A stretch of DNA of 64,000 bases from Metopolophium dirhodum (taxonomy: Eukaryota > Arthropoda > Insecta > Hemiptera > Aphididae). The position numbers were made by a program, and so were the translations under genes. The stretch's first letter is position 1, and each line of letters starts with the position of its first letter. Shown here piece by piece: positions 34,232 through 47,500 of this stretch. The notes under the pieces were generated by a model. It was given only the letters and a program-made list of their open reading frames with translations, did not search any database and had not been told where the DNA came from. The stretch is from positions 15,808,393-15,872,392 of the forward strand of contig NC_083568.1 in the NCBI RefSeq assembly GCF_019925205.1, written 5' to 3'.

Positions 34232-34925
34232 ATATATATACTAGCTGATCCCGTGCACTTCGTAACCCGTTAAATGTACAAACTGTATAATATGACTCAA
34301 ACTTTGTTCAACGCGTCCTTTAATATTCAGTGTATGATGTTCTAGATTTATCTCAACTTTTCTGTTGCCCGGAATAAAAATTCTGATTCGCAGCAGTATA
34401 TTATATTCTGCGGTAGATCGCGGACCCCGTGCTGTTTGCACATAAGTGTATGATTTAACTCAAAAGTATCAATGTTATACCAAGTTTGTCGTTTTTACTT
34501 AATTCCACCTACGGTCGATTAATATAATCAATTAAAACAAAATCCTAACCTAACCTAACCGTACTAAAATCCGACGAATAAAAAAAAACCAAATTTAATC
34601 CTTTTTAAATTAGCCTATCTTCTTCCCGGAGGTCTAATCTAAACGCAAACATTCGTTTTTATATATATCTGTATTGTATACAAAAAATAATAATACAAAT
34701 CAACAAACACGCCCGATTAACTAATAGCAACCAATATAAAATAATACACTATTGTTATTTTTTTCTGGACAACCCTTATCACTTAGGGGTATGGAACGTG
34801 GACAGTAGCTGATTCGCAGACCTACTGAATATGCATATGAAATCTCATAAAAATCGGTCAAGCCGTTTCAGAGGAGTATGGTAACCAACATTGTGCGACA
34901 CGAGAATTTCATATATTAGATATTA
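34232..34925. repeat. Dispersed insect repeat starting ACTAGCTGATCCCGTGC
   Basis: The left boundary after a TA run is ACTAGCTGATCCCGTGCACT. The right part has AAAATCGGTCAAGCCGTTTC then GTGCGACACGAGAATTTCAT and ATATTAGAT. This pair of sequence signatures marks abundant interspersed repeats in many insects. I recall them as tied to retroelements, but the class is unsure. No open frame. Confidence 0.5.
34544..34560. repeat. Short interstitial (CCTAA)n tract
   Basis: Three and a half units of CCTAA, the complement of the common insect telomere repeat TTAGG. Too short to be more than a curiosity. Confidence 0.7.
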
Positions 34926-35189
34926 TTATATATTCAATGGCGCGATGACGATATAAGACCAGCTCAGTAGCATCCGTCGATATAACAATAATGCGTAAAG
35001 GTATAACGCGATCGCGGTGTACGTACACGTGCCCTATAATGTATAACAATACAATGTGTGTATAGGTATATATAATATTATAACATTGCTATACACGTAT
35101 GATGCATATGCATGTTGTGTACATCGCGTCTATACACTCATATTGCCTCGCGTGATATATATAATATATTATAATAATAATAATATTTA

Positions 35190-36110
35190 TTATTATTATA
35201 TTCGTACACTGCGGCGGCGGCGGCGGCGAATATTCGCGCTTAATAGTCGGATCATATTATTGTCTACGGAGGAAACTCGTCCCCGCAACGCGAATACATA
35301 TGCGCATTACACCGAGATATGTGTAGCGGGGATAATGGAAATGTGGTGTAAATTTTCACCGGGGGACAAGATAAAACGGTTTTAGTGACCTATTTGTCAT
35401 AAAGGGTTCTGCCGGCCGCGCGCGGCAAAGCCAGAGGCGCCGCAGCACATATTATTACTGTTATACACACATATAGGTACCTACGCGTGTTGTACACGCG
35501 CGCGCGGACAGTGCCGGGTGCAGCTGGTGGGTAACCCACCACTCCCTCGAACACATCACGGACGGATGGTTCTAAATTGTTATATTGAAATATGTATATA
35601 ATATCATGACGGCGGCCGCGGGTACACCCCCCTCCCACCCCCCCTCCCCCACACCGCCACACGCCGCTTGTCCGCTCGGGGTATAATATCACACAGTGGG
35701 TACGGCGCATACCCACACTCGCGCCGCGCCGTCTGGAAGCGTTCACGGCGCGGAAAATAAAATAAAAAAAAAACTGTACACGGTAAACGCGCCCGCGGCG
35801 GCCGAGTGTATTATTATTATTATTATTATTTGTTTACGGCGAATTGACTGATCATTGCCCGAGTTCAGCGACTGGAAGTATAAACGCCGTGCAGTTATTG
35901 CGGTATCGTCGTGGTATATACAGGTATATACCTATATATTATTACAACACGTCTGTGTGCGCGGCATGCGCTTACCTACCTATACCTATATACTATACCT
36001 ATACCTACTACGTACGTATACGACCTACGTAGGTACTACGTACAGGCATTTCCGCCCGTCGAATTAAAATTAAACGACCGAGCGTAATAAATATTAATCG
36101 ATCCGTATAC
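35190..36110. promoter_or_regulatory. CpG-rich island, possible promoter
   Basis: Includes (GCG)n at 35211-35228, GGCCGCGCGCGGC near 35414, CACGCGCGCGCGG near 35495 and GCGCCCGCGGCGGCC near 35790, in a setting that is otherwise CpG-poor and AT-rich. Frames across it are low complexity and look non-coding. A promoter or 5' UTR of a neighbouring gene is inferred; direction unknown. Confidence 0.4.
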
Positions 36111-37233
36111 GATGGCGATGTATTTACCGCGATTACACGACGTAAATACTATATGAATATACTCTACTTTTACTGGATTGAAAAAAAAAAAAAACTCGTA
36201 ATGTAGGTACCTAACCTTTATATATATATATATTATACGGGTAAAAGGAGGTTGAAAAAAAAAATACCTTTAAAATATTAAACTCGTGGCTTACCCGCTA
36301 CGATTCGTCAAGTGTCGTCATATCTATTTTACGGTGATTATAATAATATAAATAGGCAGGTCCTTTCCTTATTTATTATTGCGACGGACAGCTGGGTGCG
36401 CGATAAATCGAAATATCGTGTACCCACTTTTTAATTTCAAGTACAATATTGTACATAATATTTGTACTTAGCAATTGGTACAGTTACCGCGAGTGTTTCT
36501 AAAACATATTTTCCATCTGTACAGTATTGTAATATTAATAATTGTTTTAATCGATAATATGTTATGCTATGCATGGGCTGTACATAAAGCTATATATAAT
36601 ATTTAAAGTGATCAAATATGATATAGGTCGACATACTTGAAATTTTTCGTTTTTATTTCACTAATTATATACAACAGGTTATGTTTCGTGTTTTAAATTT
36701 ATCATAGTTTTACGGTCGTCGAGTGACCGTCATTGCAGTTGTTTATCGCACTCGCCGTAAAAGTGCATTGTAAAAGTGCGTTTTGCGTTTTATAATAAAT
36801 TTCGTACTTTAGTGTGCACTATCCATGTGCTGAACGAATTACGTGTTGCACTGCACATAAATGGTATGGTAAAAATATATTGCTGTTATTATGCGTCCCT
36901 TTTAACATAACATTATATTGTATAAGTAGTAATAATGTTTTTATCTTAATGATTGACTTAATTTTAGAGAGTATACCTTTAAATGAAGCTGTTCACGGAA
37001 GTATTTGATTTATCACGTAATATGCAAAAACACAAATGAAAACTGTATGACGGGTGGGAAAACGCGTTCAAAAGAAATTCAGTCGTGACAGCCCAAACAT
37101 AAACATCAAAAGGTATGCATTTTCCAATGCCCTACTGGTAAATAAATTAAAGTACACAAGCTTTGATGAAAACTTTTATACAGTTTTATGATAAATTATA
37201 CAATATTACATACTTAAATTATATAGTCTATTT

Positions 37234-37610
37234 CAGGGGGTGTTCAACATTTTTATGCAGTGGGCCACATATTATTTTCTAAAAATCTCGCTGGCCACAT
37301 TCGTAGTAAAAACATGCATGTAGGTATTTTGTACAAAAATTATGATTTTATTATTATAACACATATGATAACATTTTAAATTATCATATTAATATTTTGA
37401 ATTACAAATCATTTATTCTATTTTTATTGTGATAATATTGATATTGTTTTTTAGAAACTAATTTTTCCATATTTGGTTGTATATGAGACGTTTAATCATT
37501 AGTGAGTTTTCTTCATTAATGTCAGTTAACCAAGTTCTAGTTTTTGATTTGACAATTTTTATTCATGAAAAAATATGCTCACAATTGTAAGCATAGGTAC
37601 TATAAAAGAG
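37234..37610 (-). pseudogene. hAT transposase relic
   Basis: On the - strand near 37595-37465 the sequence reads CEHIFS, a stop, then IKIVKSKTRTWLTDINEENS, which resembles the hAT C-terminal dimerisation region (typically CEQxFSxxKxxKSKxRxRLTD). The + strand GGGGGTGTTCAACATTTTTA at 37237 with GTGGGCCACA resembles a hAT terminal end. No intact right end was found. Confidence 0.55.
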
Positions 37611-38313
37611 AGACATAATTTTTAATGGGTTGTTTCGGAAATAAGGATGGTCTCCATGTCAATATATTTTGAATAAAAATTAGAACTTCAACGTAGTTAT
37701 TATACTTTTTTTACTGTACTGCTCTGTAAATCAATAATATCTTAATTTGCATATTTTCTGGGACATCTTCAATTGATAATGAAAATGAGAAAATTGAAAA
37801 CAAATTAAAGAACTTCTAATCAAACCAGAGTGTAGACCTTATATACAGCGATTATTAGGTAGGTATTATATAGGTGTCGTAATGTAGAGCTATGCATTAT
37901 AATATTGTAATAATATAATAATAGTCGATCGATCATCGAATCGCGTTATAATTTTCAAAACTTTTCATAACACTATCTGAGGGTAAATGTGCAGTATACG
38001 CAAATATTCGACTTTCCCTGCAGGGGGACGACAAAGCTCGAAAATATGATGAAAAAATATTTGTATTCAATGACAGTATGTCATCTCGGTCGAACACGGT
38101 CGGACTGCACCAAACGCTATATGACTGACAGGCAACGTTTCTCTGGTCACCACATGACCAAACGCCGACCGAGAATTACAATTTATAATATATTATTATT
38201 GTCGTATTAGAGCGACACATTAACATAATAATAGTAATAATAATAATATATTACAATACACGGTATTGTACGATCGGCATAGTCGATAGCGCAGTGTTGA
38301 GATGATGTCCCAC

Positions 38314-38380
38314 CGACCGGGTTGGACTTCAGCTTTTTCTTCTGCTCGCGATCCGACCGGGCCGAGGATAAGTTTTTGTG
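38314..38380 (-). CDS. Candidate exon of unrecognised - strand gene
   Basis: After an acceptor GGCCAG the - strand reads HKNLSSARSDREQKKKLKSN PV with one extra base before GTGGGA. GC-rich, with a basic segment. Phase fits both the exon at 39740-39892 (phase 0 before) and that at 29443-29563 (one base after). No family recognised. Confidence 0.3.
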
Positions 38381-38489
38381 CTGGCCTCGAACCGAATGCG
38401 TGCCAATAAGTTTTTCACTAATACGATATTGATGGAATATGGGCACGGGAAATACACCATAGGCTTTGTATGGTATCCGTTGTTGTATA

Positions 38490-39252
38490 CAGGACGATTC
38501 ACCAAGCATTCTCACCCCATTTTTTCCTCGAGTAATGAATTTATTCAAATCCTGAATTTTGGAATTTTTAAATATACTCAAATACCGCATAGACTCAAAC
38601 CCGTGATTTTTTTTTCGTACTAGGTACTTAAGGAGTGTCCTCTGTAGGTATACAAACTTCTGTTTTTTTTTTAAATGAGAACCCCGCCTTTTTTACTATA
38701 AATTATTTAGTGGATGATTTTTTTGAAAATGTTGATGTACCTATTAAACATTTGACTAAGTAGTTTCTTGGTTTCTAAAATGTTTGAATTATGGATAATA
38801 GTCCTTAAAAATTGTTTTACAAAAATATAAAACAGACGTGAGATTGGATCTAATATATTTTGTTGTAGTTGGCCATTTTTATAAATTATTAATATTGATG
38901 ACTAAAACTTTCAAATCACCATAGCCCCCATATCTTATAAACCTATTACCATGGACCTTTAATTCTTAGAACGCAAAGTTAAATAACTCAAAAACTACTC
39001 GTACGAATTTTGATTCTGATACGTCAAAACTTTCAGAAAAATTATCCACCTCCACAAATTCACAGTTGAAGAGGGGTGTTTTTATTTGAAAAAAAGTTTG
39101 TACTTCTACAGGACCCTAAGTAGTTCAAAAAATTTCAAGAATTTAAAAATATATGTTTTTAAAGTACTATAATTGAATATTCCAAAAATAAGATTTTGAG
39201 TGACTGCATTATTAAAGAAAAAAGGGGTGAGCATGATTCGTGAATCACCCTG
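38490..39252. mobile_element. TA-flanked DNA transposon family, long copy
   Basis: Ends CAGGACGATTCACCAAGCAT and (reverse-complemented) CAGGGTGATTCACGAATCAT, each flanked by TA. Interior arms are also inverted (TACTTAAGGAGTGTCCTCTG against the complement near 39100), so it can fold back. No transposase frame. Longer sister of 30772-31264. Confidence 0.82.
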
Positions 39253-39739
39253 TATACTCAGTCGATCGTCGGCACTTGCATAATCGAATATGAATCATAA
39301 TCGAATGTTTGCTCGGTATACACAAACGATAGCCTTACCGCGAAACGCCGTTTTTATCGGTTATAATATTATACATATTTTATACCTAATCCATATGCAG
39401 GCTTTCGTATTTTTGTCTCTTTGATCAGCCATGCGTGATTTACATCAGATTTACACGGTCATAATTTATTTATTTAAGGGGAATACTGCAGAGGTATATT
39501 CAAACTTTTTCATCATCAAGCTCTTTTGTGAGTTCACAGTATTTTGACGGCTCCCAAATTGTTAAGAAAAAAATTGAAACAATACGCGGGTACAATATAC
39601 GGGTGATAATAATAATGACTTTAGTACTATATAGAAATAAAACTAATTCAAATGGTCGCGTATGTCTTTCGTTATTCGTTCCATAATCGCTACAATGATT
39701 ATAAATTATATTTGTATTAATTATGCCTATTTTACTTAC

Positions 39740-39892
39740 ATTAATTTTGGTTTCCGGTTCTTTGACACGGCTCCCTTCGCCAACTCCAGCGACGCCCCTG
39801 GGAGCTGGGTCGCACAGTTTAAATACCTCTGGTGTATTCTTACCTGTAGAGAGACTTGGCACCGGTTGAAGTGACATACTAGGTTTAATGAC
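39740..39892 (-). CDS. Probable internal exon of unrecognised - strand gene
   Basis: A pyrimidine-rich acceptor TATTATTTTAG precedes 51 open codons that end at a strong donor GTAAGT. Reads VIKPSMSLQPVPSLSTGKNT, PEVFKLCDPAPRGVAGVGEG, SRVKEPETKIN. Phase 0 at both ends; GC content is above the surroundings. No domain recognised; composition suggests a disordered linker. Could be part of one gene with the candidates at 38.3 and 29.5 kb. Confidence 0.5.
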
Positions 39893-40652
39893 CTAAAATA
39901 ATATTAAAGGCCCCCGTGCAACTTCTATGTTTGATATGCTAATTCTTATCGGTTATTATGACGTTCTTAGGATGACCATTCCGAATATTGTATAATGACG
40001 TTTATTTTTGGTGAATTTAGAACACTATTTTATAAATGCGAGTCATATTATCGACGGTTTATGACAAGAATAAATTTAAAGATATGGCACAATATTAAAC
40101 AATCAGTGTCAAATCATATGGCTATTAATAATATAAGTTCGAAAACAAACTTTGAAAAAGTAGACACGAAAATACACAGCACTATTTTTATTAAAAAAAA
40201 AAACATGTTACAAACTTAAATTACAGATTTATGTTAATATTATATAATAATAACACTAATAAAATATATTAATAATAATAATACGAACCCAATGAAAATG
40301 CAATTAATTTTTTAATAATGTTATTACATAATTACACTTAATATTTTGTGATTAAATCTAATAGAGCGTACTATAAGTATTATGGTCTATTAATGTGTAT
40401 AACTTTTGTTTTTAAATTTTCGTTGTTATTACTACTGGTTATTATGACCTATTTTCCACGGTCCCTCGAATGTCATTACAAACGATTTTTATACTGTAGT
40501 ATATCATATTATATAGCAACGGATCCGAGACATACGGCCACTCGAGATTAACGTTTTTCCAATACATTCTACCGCCTCCCAAAAAAAAAAAAAATATGTA
40601 GATTCAATTTATCGCCGCCCACGAATATTCATATATTTTTACCTTTTTTTTT

Positions 40653-40741
40653 CTACCAATCCTTAATTTTTTCCATCCAACGACGGTGCCAGGTGTCCAC
40701 GTAATACTGGCCAAAACCAACAAGACCTAATCTGCCTTTAA
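40653..40741 (-). CDS. Coding-like segment, unrecognised
   Basis: On the - strand reads IKGRLGLVGFGQYYVDTWHR then RWMEKIKDW and a TAG at 40653-40655, followed by an A-rich run. Codon-like composition, but no start and no secure acceptor. It may be the end of a gene or a transposon fragment. Confidence 0.25.
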
Positions 40742-41734
40742 TACATCGATCAAGAAATATACATTATATAAATAAATAAATAAATAAATTCATAAATTCA
40801 TTATTTCTGTTAGTTTAATTTTGTTATGAATGAATAAGCATTTAAAATATTTACACTGGCTGCGGGAAATAACTAATCGAAGAAACATTACTGCTCTTAT
40901 GTTGTATATTTTCCCTTAGTTAATTTTCCATACGGGATCGACGAGTGACGACGTGTTGTTTTATTTTTAAATTGGAAAACCATTTTTTAATTATATTTAC
41001 TCATATTGCATGTGTGTGTCAGTTGAAATTTATTAAATTTAAAAATTTAACAAAAAAATAAATATAAACATAGATATATAGGTACTATACATAGTTGCTG
41101 TAAACAAAGTGCCAAAATATTAATTATAAAAAACGTAGGTATAATAATATGTATGTAGTTGTCCGATAGTCGACCGGCACCTCGTCGTCCGCGGTCATAT
41201 AAATAATATAATATTTTCTCGGATGTTCGCGGTTTGTTACATCTGGGCCAGCTGCAGCAGTGTGCGCGTGATGTGAACGTTGTAACTTTGGTCAGAATAA
41301 AAAAAAAACCATCAATGACATGACGTTGTATGCATGAATATAATAATATAATATAATATATACATTTATATAGGTTTATGACGAGGCAGCGTTGCAGCGA
41401 CTATTAGAGCAGCTTAATTACCTATTCCTATGCTATCGTCAACTCGTGATCGGGGTGCGTATTGCTCGGCATATTCCCATATGCGGTGGTTTATTTTTCC
41501 CGTTTTTTTATCGTATTTTTTGTTTTTTTTTTTTCCCCATAAACGTGTACGGATAAAACGCGGTATTGTAGGTATATTATACCACGCGTAGTCGTATACC
41601 GCCTACCGTCGATACCCGACGAGGCTAACCCGAGCTCGGTGGCGAGAAATATTATTGACGAATCGCGGGCGTGATTCGTGGAATTTTGAAATAGCCAATT
41701 CAAAATGTTATACGTGGCGGCAAGACGTCTGCAC

Positions 41735-41736
<2 letters not shown>

Positions 41737-41770
<34 letters not shown>

Positions 41771-41771
41771 T
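41737..41771. repeat. (TAA)n microsatellite
   Basis: About eleven TAA/ATA units. Confidence 0.9.
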
Positions 41772-43999
41772 AATACGTGCCAAAAGTATCTCTGCTGCAA
41801 TTTGCGGTGATCCCAAATAATGTAATATTACGCGTATATTATTATATTATCGTAGTGGAATATACGAACAAATCTGCGCATAAAACGTAGTGACATTAAT
41901 ACGTCGAGAGGTTTTTCTTGTCGTAGGTATGTACTCGGGTATAGCGAACGGATGCGAAGTGTAGCTGCAGGACTGCTGCAGTGTTCGAGGTCTTAGCCTA
42001 GGTGGTTTGTTTTTGGGCGGGATCGGAGTCGCAGAGTGTATAAATTCAAATTGAATTCATTTTATCATGCAATTCCGTTGTTCGAGAATAAGTTGCCAGT
42101 GTATATATGTCATACGCCAGCGGTGTGTTAATCAACAGTGGCGTATTAATGATTTTTTTCGTTTCGTGCGGCAATGGTGTAATCACTAATTAGGTATGAT
42201 GAATAATTTTACGAGTCCTCTATTTAAACAGTTTTAGTAATGTTATTATGTGTAGCTAAATAATTAGTTGATGACTTCAAACAATCCCAATGAAACATAA
42301 ATAAATCGAAAATTCAAATGCATAATCTTTTGTAAAGATATTATTTTTACTTCAAATGTCGACAAAATTGGATATTTAAAAAGAAAATAATGTTTTTCAT
42401 TTATTTTGTTATAGTTCAAATAATATTGATCGTAGGGACTTGAAACTTTTGGTTATCATACGTGCAATTGTGGATAACAGTTAGCGATATTATGTGAAAT
42501 AATATTAAAATAATTAAAATATAACCTACCTATATTATATGCTATTTGATTTTGCCAAAATGTAGTTCAACCCAACGCGATATTACTAATAGAAAAATAA
42601 ATTACTGTAATAACAATTTAAATATATAGTAAAATATCCTTTGGAAAATAAGTTGACAGATTGACTCATTTGTCATAAATTCAAATTTAACACATCCATT
42701 ACAGTGACCTATACCCAATAACCAGGTACATTTGTGCACACCCACCATATGGCATAGCGTTTTCTCCGGTTTTTTCCCTATATTATAAATTTGAGAAAAT
42801 ATGTATATAGGTTCCAAGAAATATAATATAATACATTTCATGGTTTTGGTGAGGGGTAGCGGTATACCACCACCCCTCAATACGCCACTGATTGTAATAC
42901 ATTATTTGAAAGTAATTTTTGCACTCAAAAAGTAACTCTGATTCGGATGTATCGGTTTGAATCGCGTTTGTTTGTTTTTGTCGTTCACGACACAGTCGAT
43001 GGCGGTTTTACGTAATGCCTTATGGAAACCATACTGTGAAGATAAAAAAACATGACCTTTTATGAATGCCAACAGCTGTCGATTTCTAAGCTACACGAAT
43101 CTTTTGACATTTTTTTTTAAACTGCCCGAAAAAGTGTTGCCGGAAAAAACCGTGTAAAAACGCACGAGGTAATGCTTATAGTCGTATTTTACGTGAACTT
43201 CAGCCAGTCGATTATCCGACGTCTTGATTTTAGACAATAATAATAGTTGTAGGTATATCACCAATGAATAAACGGAAAAATAACTAAATAATATTATAAA
43301 TTATAATCTATAAATGTAACAAACAATTAAATAGTTTTTTTTTTTTTTAATTACGAAATGCCAAGCATCAGCTTCAACATATTTTCAAATATCTCTTTAG
43401 TCTGCGCAGAGTTGTTATTTTTTTGATTTACATTAGAAACGACGAATCAACATGTGGGAAAAACGGATTTGCTGTAAATCTTATTGTTAAAAGATTTTCA
43501 ACATTTATTTTTAAACTCCTGGATAATTCTAAAAATGTCCTGTTTAAATTAAATCCTACATCAGTTTCATGTTTTTACTATTATAGAAAGGTTATTTTAT
43601 TATTATTTGCATTTATACAAATTATTATAATACTGTTAACAGACGCATCAGGATAAAAAAAACAATATGCTTACGAACTACATTTTGATTTCAAACAGCG
43701 GTGAATAGTTATTATAGTTTTAAATTATTATATATATATATTTTTACCAGTATTTTTAACCTTGTTCTATACTTAACACTTTTCTAGGTAGTGAAAAAGC
43801 GCAAAAAGTTTCGTATAGCATCTCTATAAATTGGAAATTGAACACGGTCTGAAACTTTGAACTTTAGAAAGGTAATTTTTTGAATTCTTCAGCAGTCGAG
43901 AAAATTGCATAGAACAGCAAAAAAAAAATTGAAAAATGGCGAAGTAATGAAAGAAACCGCACTGCTCGACAACGAAATCGCCACCGGCTAAGAATCGTT

Positions 44000-44500
44000 T
44001 TCCGGATGAAACAGTTCATCTCGTAAAATCGCTTATTTCCCTCCGTTGCTCCACCCGATTCCTGCAGGATCGGCCGCCGTAATTCGTATATTTGAAATAT
44101 TTACATTTAACCGTGGAATAAACAGAATCTATTCGATCGATTAAACAAAAAAAACATCACTTTGGGAAGTCGGAAATCACCCCCTTCCTCCCCCCTCGTC
44201 GTTTGCATTTCCATTGATACTCGTGACGACGATCCATCCGTATAATGTACGCGCGTACCGTGTCCGTCGTCACGTGCACCGCGACCACCCCCTAATGTGA
44301 TATTATGTAAAATATTATATTATAATTTATATAATAAATCCGATCGCTCGCTTTGTCAACCGGCTGCGGTACACCGACCGCCCGTCGGGTGACAATTGTG
44401 TGTATATTTGTTTGCAGTGATGGGGTGCGACACCGGGTAGGTACCAAAGCTGTTGTCATTAGAAGGGTGTATAATATCGCACAACACACCGCCGGTATTG
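44000..44500. promoter_or_regulatory. CpG-rich patch, possible promoter
   Basis: Contains GATCGGCCGCCGTAATTC near 44070, ACGCGCGTACCGTGTCCGTC near 44250 and CGACCGCCCGTCGGGTGAC near 44376 within AT-rich DNA. No convincing frame. Regulatory role inferred from composition only. Confidence 0.3.
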
Positions 44501-47500
44501 TATATAGCACCAGTTGGAGGAAATTAAATTAATAATAACTTTTTTGTTTATATATAAAATAAAACGTCTCGTATTGTGTTTCCAAATACAAGTATTATTA
44601 TTGAGTAGTTTCAGAGAAAATGGTTACACCTCTTGGTGCCACTAACCCATCCATATAATATCAAATAATATACGTTCTATCTATAAAACATATTTTGCGG
44701 AAACGGAGTGTAAACAAGATATTTTGTGAATAACTAAAGAAAATAAAATATGATATTTTTTAAATTAAATTGAAATAAGATGTTTGTATTGTAAATGCGA
44801 ATAGGCCCTAGAATTTGAAACATATTTATTTTTAATGGAAATAAATTGATATTTGGTATCGATTCGAACATTATATTTTAATCAGTTTTCCCAGAACTCG
44901 GAAGTGTGCATATAAATTAATTGTTTGTTTAATTTCATAATAATTTATAATTGTAAACACAAAATAATAAATTTACATACAAATGTGTATACTTATTATT
45001 TAAGAAATAAATTTATTCAAACTCGATTCACTTTATAACAATATTTTATCATAAACATTTTCTTTTAAATTATTAGATTTAAAAATATTTTATTTATAAG
45101 AACTATTGATGCAATTTAAACGTAATTGTATTAACAATTAAGTTGGTACCTACTGGAATGTATTCATCAGGTAGATTTTTCTCTACAAATGTTGATGTTT
45201 TCTTTATATATTATATATTTTTTTTTATAGTTTTGTTGAAATAAACGTAGCCTTTGAGTAATTCCAGTTATTACTAGTACAACTATCATATTTTTATTAA
45301 AATCGTATCTCCTATATAATATTACGTTTTTAAACCAATAGGTTATAGAATTTACGTTTTATTTAAACTGTTTAAATAATAAATTACTATTCTCTCGACG
45401 TGTACATTAATCATAATGATACATATTAAGTATAATAATATGTACCAATTTGTTTATTTATACAGTATACCCACGCAAGATCGTGCCTGGAGGCATCATC
45501 CACATTAGTCATTACAAATATTACAATAATATGAACTTCTAACAATATTATTTGAATTGCAGAACAGGGAGAAGGATAAAGGCGACTAAAGGCAATATTG
45601 ATCACAACTTAGGCAATGCAATAATATTAGGTACCTACCTAATTAATACAATACAGATTGACATTTCAGCATAAATCGCTTCGGAATTGCATTCAATACT
45701 ATCGAAACATTTGATTTTATACATTTTAACCTTCGATATTGAGCCCCGTATTTTATTTGTTCAAAAACTATAAATGTAAAATATAGTATACTGGGTACTT
45801 GGTACTAGGTACTATAGATACTATACGTATTATAATTATTATTGTAAGTTGTAGTCTATGGATTTTAGCCACTATATACCGGACATCGCTTCGTTTGGAA
45901 AGATGACATGTTTTTTTTCATAATTCGATATATTATATGTTGTGCCCTGTATAAGATTTTCAGATTTCCATCTCATCCACAACTAAACACGGCAATTTCA
46001 AACTGTATTCTTAAGAACTAAAAACATAGTTTACACTTAGGTTTATAGTGGAAACTAGAAACTATAAACCGTAATATATGGTTACACTAAAAATTATTTA
46101 TTCATATGCCTTTAAATTAACCATCATAATCATCTGTCGTTTTAGAAATAGAACATATTACGCTAGAATTATAAATTATAATACGTTACATCGTGTAATT
46201 CTGAAATGGTACCTAGGTAAATAAACTAAAATATATTGTAATATAGGTAGCCTACTAAAACTGATTTGAATGCATGTGATGTCATAAATAATACGCAATG
46301 CAGCGTAAAAATGTAAATTGCTTGTATGTTTAATACTTCAGTTTATACCTACATGTTATATTAGTACTTACATTGTACCAACCATCAATTATTAAAAGTA
46401 AGGATATTGCTCAAAATTCCAAAAAAAAAATTGGATATTAATAAAAAAATAACTTGTGGGTACACATTTCAATTGATGAGAATAGATATTATAATTTTAA
46501 AATTCTAGTGAAAAAAAAGACAAACAATTAATAGTAAAAATGTTTTATGGTGTTTATGGGAAGCTATCAGCTGGTTATGTTATAGAATTAGATACATCAA
46601 TGTTTGTTCGACAAATTAGTGTTCTGTGGATATGTGTGTGTTGACATGTTTCATTCGATTTTCGCCACAAAATAGATTAAACCATGTGCAATTTCACCGA
46701 CCAAACGTATTAAAAATATATAATAATGTAGCGAATACTAATTTATACGATTGATATTCGGTTCGCATAAAACTATGTTTTTACTCTGAATTAATCCTCT
46801 CTCTCTCTCAATAAAATTACCTATATTAATTCAATGATTTGGATTTGAATGTACGCGGTAAACTGTATTTGGGCCAATGTGGACTACGTAATTTAGCATT
46901 ATATGATGAGAGCTGGAAATAAAAAGTCGAATAAAATCCAGTGTTTGGGCTTTAAGTGCAAAATAACGGTGTAGGTAAGTACCATGTTATTTAATATTCA
47001 CTAAATTGAATAAATGATTTAATTAGATATTGTGAGACGTTATAGACTATCTACCTATAATATATCCTCATTTACACATTATACCAAATTATACACACAA
47101 TAATTGAGTAACTATGGAGACTAAAATATTATATTATTGTTGTAGCTTCTTGATATTTTGTTAGTATAATGTAACCATCAAATCTTTGTGACTACATTGG
47201 GTACTTCAACTTCATAGTATTACTTATTGTATAAACAATTATAATAATGTTTATTGTGAAGATGTGTGTAGACATTTTTAGAAGTTGTGACTTAATACGA
47301 ATATACATGGCTATTCTTAGACCAGAGTAAAAATAAAAATTTTGAAATAGATTAACATTGGATTAATACGAATTAAAAGGAATTCGGGTGTGGTTTTATA
47401 GCCTAATCAGTCAAACCCTATAGCTACACGACTGTGCGTGAGAATGTTAACACGCCTACTAGTCACTATTTCGGATTACTTTCCCATTTCACCAAGAAAA

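Noticed and set aside
35390..35746. 118-codon frame on the - strand
   Set aside because: Low-complexity Arg/Gly-rich reading of a CpG island with no recognisable domain.
38207..38590. 127-codon frame on the - strand taken as a whole gene
   Set aside because: It runs into a transposon end and a TAT/TAA repeat. Only its middle (38314-38380) has splice-bounded coding character.
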